Assembly (NCBI GenBank): GCA_001784155.1 | Contig: MFPL01000012.1 | Location: 1-60,952 of the forward strand | Direction: 5' to 3' | DNA: 60,952 nucleotides | Source of the DNA: Candidatus Levybacteria bacterium RIFCSPLOWO2_12_FULL_41_12 | Lineage (GTDB): Bacteria > Patescibacteriota > Microgenomatia > Levybacterales > UBA12049 | In this document: piece after piece, positions 22,296 to 32,385 of the stretch | How positions within the stretch are numbered: the stretch's first letter is position 1 | Layout of the letters: each line of letters opens with the position of its first letter | The notes under the pieces: generated by a model | The model's input: only the letters and a program-made list of their open reading frames with translations | Told to the model about the DNA's origin: nothing | The model's database searches: none | Translations under genes and position numbers: made by a program

Positions 22296-22415
22296 ATGGA
22301 TGTATTACCAATATTACTGATAGCTACTTTAGGGTTTATTGCCTTTGTGCTAATGGCTATAGCACATGTATTGGGACAAATTAGGGATGAACTTTATCAT
22401 TTGAGAAATAAATAA
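22296..22415 (+). CDS. 39-aa single-TM small protein (not in ORF track)
   Basis: MDVLPILLIATLGFIAFVLMAIAHVLGQIRDELYHLRNK*, tightly packed between grpE and the next ORF. Confidence 0.55.
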   Translation: MDVLPILLIATLGFIAFVLMAIAHVLGQIRDELYHLRNK

Positions 22416-22416
22416 T

Positions 22417-22761
22417 ATGGCAAAAATTGTTATTGATGATAATCAAAAAGGTAGGTTTATAGTAGAAGAAATTCCTGTCATTTCTACTATTCCTGATTTT
22501 AACAGGAAATTATTCAAGGTTTTTAATGAATCTACAAAGGAAAAATTTTATGAAGGAATTTCTATTAGTCGAACTAATTTTGCAGTTGAGAGAAATAGAG
22601 GAATTACAGAGGATGAAGTATGGAATCGCAATATAAACGATATAATAGTTAAGCAATTAATACTCAATGGAGTTAAAAATAGAGAGATCTTACTCGGAGA
22701 TAAATATGAAACAAAAGAACTTAATCCAGAAGACGGTAGTATAAGAGAGCAGAATAATTAA
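22417..22761 (+). CDS. hypothetical protein inserted between grpE and dnaK
   Basis: 114 aa ORF spaced 1-2 nt from its neighbours. Confidence 0.7.
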   Translation: MAKIVIDDNQKGRFIVEEIPVISTIPDFNRKLFKVFNESTKEKFYEGISISRTNFAVERNRGITEDEVWNRNINDIIVKQLILNGVKNREILLGDKYETKELNPEDGSIREQNN

Positions 22762-22762
22762 T

Positions 22763-24688
22763 ATGGCTAAAATTATAGGAATTGATTTAGGTACAACAAA
22801 TTCGGCAGTTGCGGTAATGGAGGGAGGATCTCCTAAGATTATCCATAGCGCTGAAGGAAGAAATGTAATACCGTCGGTGGTCGATCCGATTAGTCATGTT
22901 GTTGGAGACGTTGCTAAAAGACAGCTTATTTTAAAGCCAAAAACAACAATTTTTTCGATAAAAAGACTAATGGGAAGAAAATACACAGATGAAAGCGTGC
23001 AGTATGACCTTAAGTGGCTTCCTTATTCTATTAAATCCGGTAGAGACGGTATGGCTGATGTTGAAGTTGACGGAAAAACATTAACTCCGCAGGAAGTAAG
23101 CGCCATGATACTTCAAAAAATAAAAGCAGATGCCGAAGCCTACTTGGGCTCAAAAGTTACACAAGCTGTTATTACTGTCCCTGCATATTTTGACGATTCG
23201 CAGCGTCAAGCTACGAAACAAGCTGGAGAAATTGCAGGACTTGAGGTTTTAAGAATTATTAATGAACCTACGGCTGCAGCACTTGCGTACGGGCTTGACA
23301 AGAAAAATGCACACACTATCGCAGTTTATGACTTGGGGGGCGGAACATTTGATATTTCAATACTCGAGCTTGGAGAAGGAGTTTACGAAGTAAAATCAAC
23401 AAACGGAGATACGCATTTAGGCGGAGATGATTTTGATAAAGCAATAATTGATTATTTAGCAGAAGAATTTAAAAAACAAAATGGAGTTGATTTAACAAAA
23501 GACCCCCAGGCTTTGCAGCGACTTCGAGAAGCAGCTGAAAAAGCAAAAATTGAGCTTTCAAGCTCCACTGAGGCGCAGATTAACCAACCCTTTATTACGC
23601 AAGGCAAAGATGGACCTTTGCATTTAACAGTTACATTAACAAGGGCAAAACTTGAGCAAATTGTTGATCCATTAATTCAAAAAACCCTTAAACCTGTCGA
23701 GCTTGCTTTAAAAGATGCAAAAATGAAAGTCTCTGACATTGATGAAGTTGTTTTAGTTGGGGGAATGACCAGAATGCCAAAGGTTATAGAAGCTGTAACT
23801 AAATTTTTTGGTAAAGAAGCAAATAAATCAGTAAATCCCGATGAAGTAGTTGCGATTGGAGCAGCTGTTCAGGGAGGAGTCTTAGGAGGAGAAGTAAAAG
23901 ATGTCCTCCTTCTTGATGTCACTCCATTGACCTTAGGAATTGAAACTCTCGGCGGAGTTTCAACGCCTTTAATTGAAAAAAACACAACTATTCCTACATC
24001 AAAATCCCAGGTCTTCTCAACAGCCGCCGATAACCAGACACAAGTAGAAATTAATGTCCTGCAGGGAGAACGTCCTATGGCTCAAGACAATAAGTCGCTG
24101 GGTAGGTTTATTCTGGACGGAATTCCGACTGCTCCTCGAGGCGTGCCTCAGGTAGAAGTGGCATTTGATATAGATGCCAACGGAATTCTAAATGTGAAGG
24201 CTACAGATAAGGCCACAGGAAAAGAGCAAAGCATAAAGATTACTGGTTCTACAGGACTTTCTAAAGAAGAAGTTGAGAAGATGACGAAGGAAGCAGAGAC
24301 CCACGCAGAGGAAGATAGGGTAAAGAAAGAATCAGTAGAAGCGAAAAATCAGGCAGATGCGATGGTTTTCACGGCCGAGAAAACATTAAAAGATAACGAG
24401 GGCAAAATCGCTGATGACCTAAAAAAGGAAATAGAAGAAAAAACAAAGGCGCTGAGAGAAATACTTTCCACGGGTACAAAAGAAGACTTAGAGATCAAAA
24501 CAAAAGACTTGTCAGACACATTGACAAAAGTTGGTCAGGCAATGTATCAAGCGAAGGGTTCAGAATCTGGTTCGGCCGCCTCCGCTGACAGCTCTGGCGA
24601 ACCAAAGGAAGAGCCAAAAGAAGACGGAGAAGCAAAAACGGAAGATAAAAAAGCTGATGAGCCTGTTGAGGGTGAAGTGGTAAATTAA
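22763..24688 (+). CDS. dnaK: molecular chaperone DnaK
   Basis: [33 protein letters not shown], acidic EPKEEPKED tail. Confidence 0.98.
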   Translation: MAKIIGIDLGTTNSAVAVMEGGSPKIIHSAEGRNVIPSVVDPISHVVGDVAKRQLILKPKTTIFSIKRLMGRKYTDESVQYDLKWLPYSIKSGRDGMADVEVDGKTLTPQEVSAMILQKIKADAEAYLGSKVTQAVITVPAYFDDSQRQATKQAGEIAGLEVLRIINEPTAAALAYGLDKKNAHTIAVYDLGGGTFDISILELGEGVYEVKSTNGDTHLGGDDFDKAIIDYLAEEFKKQNGVDLTKDPQALQRLREAAEKAKIELSSSTEAQINQPFITQGKDGPLHLTVTLTRAKLEQIVDPLIQKTLKPVELALKDAKMKVSDIDEVVLVGGMTRMPKVIEAVTKFFGKEANKSVNPDEVVAIGAAVQGGVLGGEVKDVLLLDVTPLTLGIETLGGVSTPLIEKNTTIPTSKSQVFSTAADNQTQVEINVLQGERPMAQDNKSLGRFILDGIPTAPRGVPQVEVAFDIDANGILNVKATDKATGKEQSIKITGSTGLSKEEVEKMTKEAETHAEEDRVKKESVEAKNQADAMVFTAEKTLKDNEGKIADDLKKEIEEKTKALREILSTGTKEDLEIKTKDLSDTLTKVGQAMYQAKGSESGSAASADSSGEPKEEPKEDGEAKTEDKKADEPVEGEVVN

Positions 24689-24703
24689 TGAAGCGCTGAG
24701 GTC

Positions 24704-24796
24704 GGAATAAAAATTTTCTTGTTGCGCGCGCGGAAAAAGGTTAGTTTTAAACCCAGCTCCTGCCCCGCAAATTCTCACAACGAAAATTTTCATTCC
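24704..24796. repeat. long imperfect inverted repeat between dnaK and glmS
   Basis: arms GGAATAAAAATTTTCTTGTTG (24704-24724) and CAACGAAAATTTTCATTCC (24778-24796), 53-nt loop with GC-rich core. Confidence 0.65.
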
Positions 24797-24821
24797 TCCC
24801 CGCGCAATTTTTGTTTTTAAT

Positions 24822-26585
24822 ATGTGCGGAATTTTTGGCTACGTAGGAAAAGATAATAATGTCGGTAATTTAATTCTGGAAGGATTAAAAACTCTTGAGT
24901 ATCGTGGATATGATTCGTGGGGAATAGCCGTAAAAAATGGTAAAACGATAGAGATCGAGAAAAAAGTTGGCAAGATCGGCGATCCAAAACTAAGGTTTCC
25001 CAAAAGCAGTATTGGCATAGGTCATACCAGATGGGCAACACATGGCGGAGTTACTGTCGAAAATGCTCATCCGCACCTTGACTGCAGTAGGAAAATTGCA
25101 GTCCTCCATAACGGAATAATCGAAAACTTCGAAGAGCTAAAAAAAGAATTATTGGAACAAGGCCACAAGTTTGTTTCGGAGACTGATACAGAAGTTATGC
25201 CCCATCTTATAGAAGAAGGTTTAAAGAAAGAAGGATTCGCGTCCTCGGTAAGAGATGCTTTCAATAGGCTTAAAGGGCTTAATGCGATCGTCGCACTTAA
25301 CGCTGATTCCTCAGAAATTATAGCAGCCAAAACTGGATCGCCTTTAGTGATAGGCGTGTCAGACGACGGATATTATATATCTTCAGATTCGCTGGGGCTT
25401 GTTCCCCATACAAGAAATCTTCTTTTTTTGGAAGACAATGAAATGGTAATTCTTGGAAAGACTCTAAAGCTTATCTCCCTGCCACGAGGAGAAGAAAAAA
25501 CTCCCGATATCCAGACGGTGGATTGGAAATTTGAGAAGGTAGATAAAGGTAAATACAAACACTTTTTATTGAAAGAGATAAACGAGCAACCACAAGTTGT
25601 AGAAAATATTGCACTTAACTACGAAACTGAAGTAAAAAACTTAGCAGATCTAATCGATGAAGCATTTGGCACATTTCTTTTGGGGTGCGGCACTGCTTCA
25701 TACTCAGGGCTAGCGGGAACGTATCTCTTCTCGAAAATTGCAAAAAAACATGTTAACTTTTCCATTGGTTCTGAGTTTAATTACCTTGAAGATTATCTAA
25801 CGCCAAAAAGTTTAGTTATCCCCATTTCGCAAAGTGGAGAAACAATTGACGTTGTTGAACCTGTTGCCCGGGCAAAACAAAAGGGGTCAAGAATAGCCGC
25901 GATTACGAATGTTTTAGGCTCCACGCTTTATAGACAGTCAGATTTTAAAATTTTACTTGGGGCCGGGCCTGAAAAGGCAGTTGTAGGTACAAAAAGCTTT
26001 ACAGCAATGGTAGCCGTGCTTTTATTCACAGCTTATACGCTTGCCAAGCGACAAGCCGAAGGGAAAAAAATGCTTTCTCTAGCAGCAGAAAATGTTTCTG
26101 AAATCCTAAAAAACCATGTTGGAGAGAATATTCAAAAATTAGCGGCCACACTTAAGAATAGGGAGCATATTTATGTCATTGGGAGAGGTATATCCTATGC
26201 GACTGCCCTAGAGGCTACGCTCAAAATTAAGGAAACAGCGTGTCTGCATGCAGAAGGATTCGCAGGTGGAGAGCTCAAGCATGGAGTAATTGCGCTTATT
26301 GAGAAAGGGACACCGTGTATAGTTATTGCCCCCAATGATGAGACGTATGACGATATTATTTCTAACGCCCAAGAAGTTAAAGCAAGAGGAGGAATCATAA
26401 TTGGGATAGGTCCTCGTCCAAATAAGGTTTTTGACCATTTCCTCCAAACAGCTGATGTAGCGGAAGCAACAATTATCCCCCAAGTAGTTGTCGCCCAACT
26501 GCTCGCATATTACTTAGCGCTTGCCCGAGGAATAGAAGACCCGGATAAGCCGAGAAATTTAGCAAAAAGTGTCACCGTTAAATGA
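24822..26585 (+). CDS. glmS: glutamine--fructose-6-phosphate aminotransferase (isomerizing)
   Basis: MCGIFGYVGKDNNVGNLILEGLKTLEYRGYDSWGIAV, SIS domains, C-terminal KSVTVK. Confidence 0.97.
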   Translation: MCGIFGYVGKDNNVGNLILEGLKTLEYRGYDSWGIAVKNGKTIEIEKKVGKIGDPKLRFPKSSIGIGHTRWATHGGVTVENAHPHLDCSRKIAVLHNGIIENFEELKKELLEQGHKFVSETDTEVMPHLIEEGLKKEGFASSVRDAFNRLKGLNAIVALNADSSEIIAAKTGSPLVIGVSDDGYYISSDSLGLVPHTRNLLFLEDNEMVILGKTLKLISLPRGEEKTPDIQTVDWKFEKVDKGKYKHFLLKEINEQPQVVENIALNYETEVKNLADLIDEAFGTFLLGCGTASYSGLAGTYLFSKIAKKHVNFSIGSEFNYLEDYLTPKSLVIPISQSGETIDVVEPVARAKQKGSRIAAITNVLGSTLYRQSDFKILLGAGPEKAVVGTKSFTAMVAVLLFTAYTLAKRQAEGKKMLSLAAENVSEILKNHVGENIQKLAATLKNREHIYVIGRGISYATALEATLKIKETACLHAEGFAGGELKHGVIALIEKGTPCIVIAPNDETYDDIISNAQEVKARGGIIIGIGPRPNKVFDHFLQTADVAEATIIPQVVVAQLLAYYLALARGIEDPDKPRNLAKSVTVK

Positions 26586-26652
26586 CTATTGATGATTGAT
26601 TATTGAATATTAAATTGTCAATTGTCACTAGTAAATATAAAATATTATTGTT

Positions 26653-27549
26653 ATGGCAGAAAGCATTGATTTTTACGGAGCTTTAGGAGTCTCAAAGACT
26701 GCAAGCGCAACTGATATTAAAAAGGCTTACAGAAAGCTTGCCTTAGAGCATCACCCGGATAGGAATAAGGGAAATAAAGAATCTGAAACAAAGTTTAAAG
26801 AAGTGACCAAGGCTTATGAAGTTTTATCTGATCCTCAGAAAAGACAAACCTATGATCAGTTTGGGGCAGCAGCTTTTGAACAGGGTGCAGGGCAGGGACC
26901 CTTCGGCGGTAATCCGTTTGCTGGGGGATTTGGTCAACAGGGTCAAGGACCGTTTACATACACTTATACAACAGGAGGAAACGAGGGGGGGTTTGATTTC
27001 GGAGGATTTTCAGACCCTTTTGAAATATTTGAACAGTTTTTTGGCGGAACGTCACCTTTCGGCAGGCAGCAAAGACGTCCTGTTTACTCCGTATCGGTCT
27101 CCTTTATGGAGGCTATTAATGGCGTAGCAAAAAGAGTAAGCATAGATGGAAAAACCCAGACTATAAAAATTCCCCCAGGAGTGGACAATGGATCAAGAAT
27201 TAGATTTCAGGAATACGATATCTTAGTTGAGGTCGCTCCGGACAGGAAATTTAAAAGAGAAGGTGCAGACATAATTTCTGATATTGAGCTTTCCTTTGCA
27301 AAAGCTTCCTTAGGGACTGAGGTAGAAGTTAACACAGTAGCAGGTCCTGTAAATTTAAGAATTCCGCAGGGAACTCAGCCGGGCACCGTAATAAGGCTTT
27401 CGGGAAAAGGAGTGCCTAGGGTAAGGGGTTCTGGGCGGGGAGACCACTATGTTCAAATTAAAATCACGGTACCCAAGAATCTTACAGCAAGACAAAAAGA
27501 ACTTCTGAAAGAGTTTGATCAGGAAAAAGGAAAACACGGCTGGTTCTAG
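26653..27549 (+). CDS. DnaJ/CbpA-type co-chaperone without zinc finger
   Basis: J-domain with HPD ([10 protein letters not shown]), G/F region, C-terminal substrate domain. Confidence 0.92.
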   Translation: MAESIDFYGALGVSKTASATDIKKAYRKLALEHHPDRNKGNKESETKFKEVTKAYEVLSDPQKRQTYDQFGAAAFEQGAGQGPFGGNPFAGGFGQQGQGPFTYTYTTGGNEGGFDFGGFSDPFEIFEQFFGGTSPFGRQQRRPVYSVSVSFMEAINGVAKRVSIDGKTQTIKIPPGVDNGSRIRFQEYDILVEVAPDRKFKREGADIISDIELSFAKASLGTEVEVNTVAGPVNLRIPQGTQPGTVIRLSGKGVPRVRGSGRGDHYVQIKITVPKNLTARQKELLKEFDQEKGKHGWF

Positions 27550-27585
27550 ATTGTAATTTTGTCTTGAAGTTTCTATACTTAGCTT

Positions 27586-27909
27586 GTGATCGCCCTGCCC
27601 GTTATTTTTTTCAAGTTCTGGTTTCTGGAGGCTCCGGAGTCTCTTATTTCTTTTTATGCCTCTCTAAATAAAGCCCTACTCGAGCTTTTTTCACTTCCCC
27701 TTCTTATCAAAACTTTCTTTAAACCATGGAAAAACGAATACAGAAAAGGATTGATTGGATTTTCCCGGGGCATGGGAATGTTTATAAAAAGCTTTGTTAT
27801 ACTCGCAGATTTGGCAATTTTTGTTTTTTTTATTCTTCTTGAAGCTATTGTTTTTTTCGCATTTATTCTATGGCCATTTGCAACGCTTGTTCTTTTGAAG
27901 CCAAACTAA
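27586..27909 (+). CDS. small membrane protein (GTG start), partner of Clp-like gene
   Basis: two hydrophobic segments; ends 1 nt before the next ATG; TTGTAA-17-TATACT promoter ends 6 nt before the GTG. Confidence 0.6.
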   Translation: MIALPVIFFKFWFLEAPESLISFYASLNKALLELFSLPLLIKTFFKPWKNEYRKGLIGFSRGMGMFIKSFVILADLAIFVFFILLEAIVFFAFILWPFATLVLLKPN

Positions 27910-27910
27910 A

Positions 27911-30253
27911 ATGAAAGGCATTGTCAGGCTTTACCATTTTTATAACTCTTTAATACTTAAGATATTAAGGTCTGTTTTGCTTCTTTTATTGGTGTTTGCT
28001 GTTTTCCTCACTTTTTCAAAGATATTTCTTTTTCTTCTTTCCGTCTTTTTGATCTGGGAAACTTTTTTTATTTTTAAAATCTCAAAAACGACTCCCAATC
28101 TTAGAATTTCGGATAACAGAGAAGACCCAATGGGTTCATTTACTCTTAAGTCTCAAGAAGCTCTACTTTCCGGGAAAACAGAAGATATTGTTAAAAATCT
28201 TCTTAAGTTTCCATCAGTCAAGTTCCTAATTGGTAAAGCGGAAATAGACCCTAAAGATTTGATCTTCAAAGAAGTAGCTAAAAAAGACTTAAGTGAGGCC
28301 TCTTTTTCTCTGGCTAGCGAGAGAGGAGGAGCATATGTCACGCCTTTTGATATTTTCGCAAGCTTTCTTCTGCTTTCCGAGGAAGAGACAAAAGCCCTTT
28401 TTAATAGAAGGCTAAAGAAAGAAAATCTCCTTCACATTTTGCGATGGACTAAGGAGAAGTTTCCAAATGAAGAATCACATAAACCCCTTAGAGCCGAGTT
28501 TTGGGGCGAAGGGATTGGAGAAAGCTGGGTTCATGGATGGACTCTTGAGACAAAGAAGTATATGACTGATTTTACTGCGAATGTTTTGCGAAGAAAGCCT
28601 GACTATTTTGGACGCGATAAAGAATACCGAGGAATAGTAGAAGGACTTTCTTCGGGTCAAAGCGTACTTCTTGTGGGGGAGGAGGGTGTCGGCAAAACGT
28701 CTCTTATAGAGGCATTAGCGATAGAAAGCTTTTCGGGAAAGCTTTCGGGCAATCTTTATCATAGGAGAATTTATCAATTTATGGCAGATGCTTTTCTGGC
28801 AGGTGCACAAAACCAAGGAGAGCTTGAGCAAAGATTTGTGTTATTTACAGATGAAGTAAGTCATTCGGGAAACATTATAATTCTTATCCAAAATCTAGAG
28901 ACAATACTGGGTCAGGGATCCTTAAATTTGGATCTATCAGGGCAACTCCTTCCATATCTTGATGCTTCGGATAAAAAACTTCTTTTAATCGCAACTTCAA
29001 CTGAAGGAGTATATAAAAAATTCATAGAACCTAAAACCTCTTTTGCAGCATCTTTTAAAACCGTAAGAGTTGAAGAGCCGGATAGGGATCAAATAGCGGA
29101 GATCATTATTAAAAAAAGTTTTGATATTGAGGAAAAATATAAAGTTCTCGTTTCCTATAGGGCAATGCTTGCAGCACTCGATCTTGGAAAAAAGTATTTG
29201 CCGCAGCGTGCAAATCCGGGAGCATCGGTCTTGCTTCTTGAGGATGCCGCAAATAGATCCAAGCTTTCTAAGAAAAATGTAGTAACAGAAGAGGACGTCA
29301 CTTTTGAAGTAAAGACAAAGACAAATCTTCCTATTGGTTTGCCAAAAGATGATGAAAAAAAGACTCTTCTGAATTTGGAAGAGGAAATGCATAAGAGACT
29401 TGTGGATCAGGAAGACGCGGTAGGCTCAATAGCAGAAGCTATGAGAAGAGTGAGGGCAGGGCTTGAGTCAAATAAGAAACCTATTTCTTTTCTTTTCCTA
29501 GGTCCTACAGGAGTTGGGAAAACGGAAACCGCAAAAACTCTGGCAAATATTTATTTTGGAGGGGAAGCAAAAATTATAAGAATAGATATGTCCGAATTTG
29601 CGGATTCATCGGGGGTGAATAAAATTCTAAGTCCTGACAAGGGGTCTCTTTCGGATGAGATTTTTAATTTCCCTTTTTCTTTGGTTCTTCTTGACGAGTT
29701 TGAAAAAGCAAGCTCTTTGGTTCACAATCTTTTCCTCCAGGTTTTAGATGACGGGAGACTTACGGATAACAGCGGAAGAACCGTGAATTTTGCGGACGCC
29801 ATAGTTATAGCCACTTCAAATGCCGGATCGGAATACATAAGAGAATCCCTTCAAATAAATCCCATTCTTGATAAAAATTTCAAAAAAAATCTTTTAGACT
29901 TTGTTCAGAAGAATGGAGTCTTTGCCCCCGAGCTTCTCAATCGATTCGACGAGCTTGTCGTATTTAAACCCTTATCAGGTCAGGATTTGAGAAAAATAGC
30001 GTCCCTCATGCTTTCAGAAGTTGCAAAGAATATGAAGGAGAAAGACATAGAGGTGTCTTTTGACCAAAGTGTAGTAGAAAAGGTGGCTATGGGAGGAGCA
30101 AGCGATGAATTCGGAGCAAGACCGCTTCGCCGATTCATTCAGGATAATATTGAAGATATTCTTGCAAGAAAGATTTTAACAGGCGAGATTCAAAGAGGAG
30201 AAAAGCTTGTAGTGGTTTCTGTTAACGGAACAATCTCGGTAAACAAACAATAG
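27911..30253 (+). CDS. membrane-anchored Clp/Hsp100-like double AAA+ ATPase
   Basis: N-terminal TMs, Clp_N-like segment, D1 Walker A GEEGVGKTS, D2 Walker A GPTGVGKTE, Walker B LVLLDEFEKA, C-terminal D2-small GARPLRRFIQ. Confidence 0.9.
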   Translation: MKGIVRLYHFYNSLILKILRSVLLLLLVFAVFLTFSKIFLFLLSVFLIWETFFIFKISKTTPNLRISDNREDPMGSFTLKSQEALLSGKTEDIVKNLLKFPSVKFLIGKAEIDPKDLIFKEVAKKDLSEASFSLASERGGAYVTPFDIFASFLLLSEEETKALFNRRLKKENLLHILRWTKEKFPNEESHKPLRAEFWGEGIGESWVHGWTLETKKYMTDFTANVLRRKPDYFGRDKEYRGIVEGLSSGQSVLLVGEEGVGKTSLIEALAIESFSGKLSGNLYHRRIYQFMADAFLAGAQNQGELEQRFVLFTDEVSHSGNIIILIQNLETILGQGSLNLDLSGQLLPYLDASDKKLLLIATSTEGVYKKFIEPKTSFAASFKTVRVEEPDRDQIAEIIIKKSFDIEEKYKVLVSYRAMLAALDLGKKYLPQRANPGASVLLLEDAANRSKLSKKNVVTEEDVTFEVKTKTNLPIGLPKDDEKKTLLNLEEEMHKRLVDQEDAVGSIAEAMRRVRAGLESNKKPISFLFLGPTGVGKTETAKTLANIYFGGEAKIIRIDMSEFADSSGVNKILSPDKGSLSDEIFNFPFSLVLLDEFEKASSLVHNLFLQVLDDGRLTDNSGRTVNFADAIVIATSNAGSEYIRESLQINPILDKNFKKNLLDFVQKNGVFAPELLNRFDELVVFKPLSGQDLRKIASLMLSEVAKNMKEKDIEVSFDQSVVEKVAMGGASDEFGARPLRRFIQDNIEDILARKILTGEIQRGEKLVVVSVNGTISVNKQ

Positions 30254-30261
30254 TTTGCTTG

Positions 30262-30281
30262 CCCTGAGTTTTGTCGAGGGG
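30262..30281. repeat. REP-like palindrome CCCTGAGTTTTGTCGAGGGG
   Basis: resembles the common CCCTGAG-nTTGTCGA-AGGG extragenic palindrome; directly precedes a TATAAT. Confidence 0.5.
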
Positions 30282-30296
30282 CTATAATTGCCTCAA

Positions 30297-30590
30297 ATGA
30301 AATTCAAGCTGAAAAACGATAAGTTTAGGAAGTCTCGTGGTGGGTACTCAAGGCTTTTGGAAATAAGTTGTTCTTCCTGCAACACTAAGCTTTTTAAATA
30401 TCAAAAAGACGGCCCTGGAATTATAAAAAGGCTGTATGTCGATAGAATTTATCTGGAGGTGAGCGGATCTACCATAAAATGCGAAAACTGTAAAAGGCTC
30501 GTCGGAAAATTAACAGTTTACGAAAAAGAAAATAGACCTGCTTATGCTATCCAATCTGGAGCTATAAAAAAGAAAATTGTTAAGCTATAA
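30297..30590 (+). CDS. small two-CxxC zinc-ribbon-like protein
   Basis: ISCSSCNTKLF...IKCENCKRLVG; TATAAT 30283-30288 is 8 nt before the ATG at 30297. Confidence 0.65.
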   Translation: MKFKLKNDKFRKSRGGYSRLLEISCSSCNTKLFKYQKDGPGIIKRLYVDRIYLEVSGSTIKCENCKRLVGKLTVYEKENRPAYAIQSGAIKKKIVKL

Positions 30591-30597
30591 TTGCCCC

Positions 30598-31053
30598 ATG
30601 AAAGATTGTATATTTTGTAAGATCTCAAACGGAGCTGATCCTAAAAAAGTGATTTGGGAGGATGAGAAGCATATTGCATTTCTTTCTCTTCATCCCAACA
30701 CAAAAGGTTTCACTGTTGTAACCACGAAAAAACATTACCCAAGTTATTATTTTGATCTTCCGGACGAAGTCTTAAAAGACCTAACCATTGCTTCCAAAAA
30801 AGTCGCAAAGCTTCTTGACCGAAAATTGGAAGATGTCGGGAGAACCGGAATGGTTTTTGAAGGATTTGGCGTAGACCATGTCCACGCAAAGCTTTTTCCC
30901 ATGCATGGAACTGGGAATATGAAAAAGTGGAAGAAGCTTTCATCAAGTGTCGATAAGTATTTTGAAAAATATGAGGGCTACATTTCGTCTCATGACTACA
31001 AAAGAGCAGATGATAAGGATCTTGAAGAACTTGCCAAAAAGATACGGGAATAG
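30598..31053 (+). CDS. HIT-family hydrolase
   Basis: MKDCIFCKISNG...; HVHAKLFPMH histidine triad. Confidence 0.93.
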   Translation: MKDCIFCKISNGADPKKVIWEDEKHIAFLSLHPNTKGFTVVTTKKHYPSYYFDLPDEVLKDLTIASKKVAKLLDRKLEDVGRTGMVFEGFGVDHVHAKLFPMHGTGNMKKWKKLSSSVDKYFEKYEGYISSHDYKRADDKDLEELAKKIRE

Positions 31054-31075
31054 CCACTCTGCTATAATTGGCGCA

Positions 31076-31618
31076 ATGAAAAACGCTATTATTTTTCATG
31101 GTTCTGGAACAACTCCAGATGCGGTTTGGCAGCCATGGTTAAAAAAAGAACTGCAGAAAAAAGGCTATTCTGTTTCAATTCCAGTTTTAACTTCCGATGA
31201 TCCGGCTGCTCTCAATGTCTGGTTGCCGCTTGCTTTAAAAGAGAACTACAATGACCAGACTGTTTTAATAGGTCATTCATCAGGAGCTCCTCTAACTCTT
31301 TCAGTACTGGAAAACTTAAATGTAAAAGTTAAGCAGGCTATATTGGTTGCCGGATTTATTTCCCCTCTCCTTTACGATAAAGGATATAATCCAATCCTTC
31401 AAAAAAAATATGATTGGAATAAAATTAAGAAGAATGCAAACGAATTCATTTTCATCAATTCCGTTAATGATCCGTGGGGATGCAATGAGGAGCAAGGAAA
31501 AGCGATGTTCAATAAGCTGGGTGGATCGCTTATTGTAAATAAAGAAGGCCATATGGGTTCTCAAAAATTCAATCAACCATACAAAGAATTTCCATTTTTG
31601 CTTAGGTTAATTGAATGA
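31076..31618 (+). CDS. RBBP9/YdeN-type alpha/beta hydrolase
   Basis: IIFHGSGTTPDAVWQPWLKKEL, LIGHSSGAP, GHMG. Confidence 0.85.
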   Translation: MKNAIIFHGSGTTPDAVWQPWLKKELQKKGYSVSIPVLTSDDPAALNVWLPLALKENYNDQTVLIGHSSGAPLTLSVLENLNVKVKQAILVAGFISPLLYDKGYNPILQKKYDWNKIKKNANEFIFINSVNDPWGCNEEQGKAMFNKLGGSLIVNKEGHMGSQKFNQPYKEFPFLLRLIE

Positions 31619-31648
31619 GCTTTATTTTGCTTCTGCTATAATTGCGGC

Positions 31649-32305
31649 ATGAAATTACTTTTAACATCTTGTGGAAATGCGAATAAATCTATCGAAAAGG
31701 CTTTGTTAGAGCTTTTGGGTAAACCATTTAAAAAGGCAAACTTAACCTTTGTCCCAACGGCAGCAAACGTAAACGAAGGAGATAAGAGCTGGCTTCTTAA
31801 CGATATGAACAATTTCAAAAAACTGGGTTTTGCCTCATTTGACATTATTGATATATCTTCGGTACCCAGACATATATGGCTTAAAAGTTTTAAGAAAGCA
31901 GATGTATTTGTTTTTGGAGGAGGAGATACTTATTATCTTTCAAAGTGGATCAAAAAATCTGGGCTTTTAGAAATACTTCCTAAATTATTAAAAACAAGAG
32001 TTTATGTTGGAATAAGCGCAGGAAGTATGGTTACTGCCAAAAATATTTCTCTTGCCACCGTAGGTATCTTATATTATGAAAAATACGGAAAACTTAAAAA
32101 TAAAAGCGGCTTAGGACTCGTTGACTTTGAATTAAGACCTCATCTGAATTCCAACTGGTTTCCCAAAATTAGACTGCCATATCTTAAAAAGCTTGCGGAA
32201 AAAGTGCCATACAGCTTTTATGCTATCGATGATGACACTGCGATAAAGGTAGTGGGTAATAAAATCTCAATTATTTCCGAAGGTGAATGGAAAAAATTCA
32301 ACTAA
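31649..32305 (+). CDS. peptidase S51 (peptidase E-like)
   Basis: FVFGGGDTYYL, VGISAGSMV. Confidence 0.88.
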   Translation: MKLLLTSCGNANKSIEKALLELLGKPFKKANLTFVPTAANVNEGDKSWLLNDMNNFKKLGFASFDIIDISSVPRHIWLKSFKKADVFVFGGGDTYYLSKWIKKSGLLEILPKLLKTRVYVGISAGSMVTAKNISLATVGILYYEKYGKLKNKSGLGLVDFELRPHLNSNWFPKIRLPYLKKLAEKVPYSFYAIDDDTAIKVVGNKISIISEGEWKKFN

Positions 32306-32385
32306 ATGATAACGCTTTCGGGACTTATTGATCCCCCGTCCACTTAAAAACCTAGGGGAAATGAAAAAATGTTATAATCTTCCGA

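Noticed and set aside
24689-24821. glmS ribozyme upstream of glmS
   Set aside because: An AGCGCT-like string is present, but the conserved ribozyme core (AGCGCC plus downstream conserved blocks) is not recognisable
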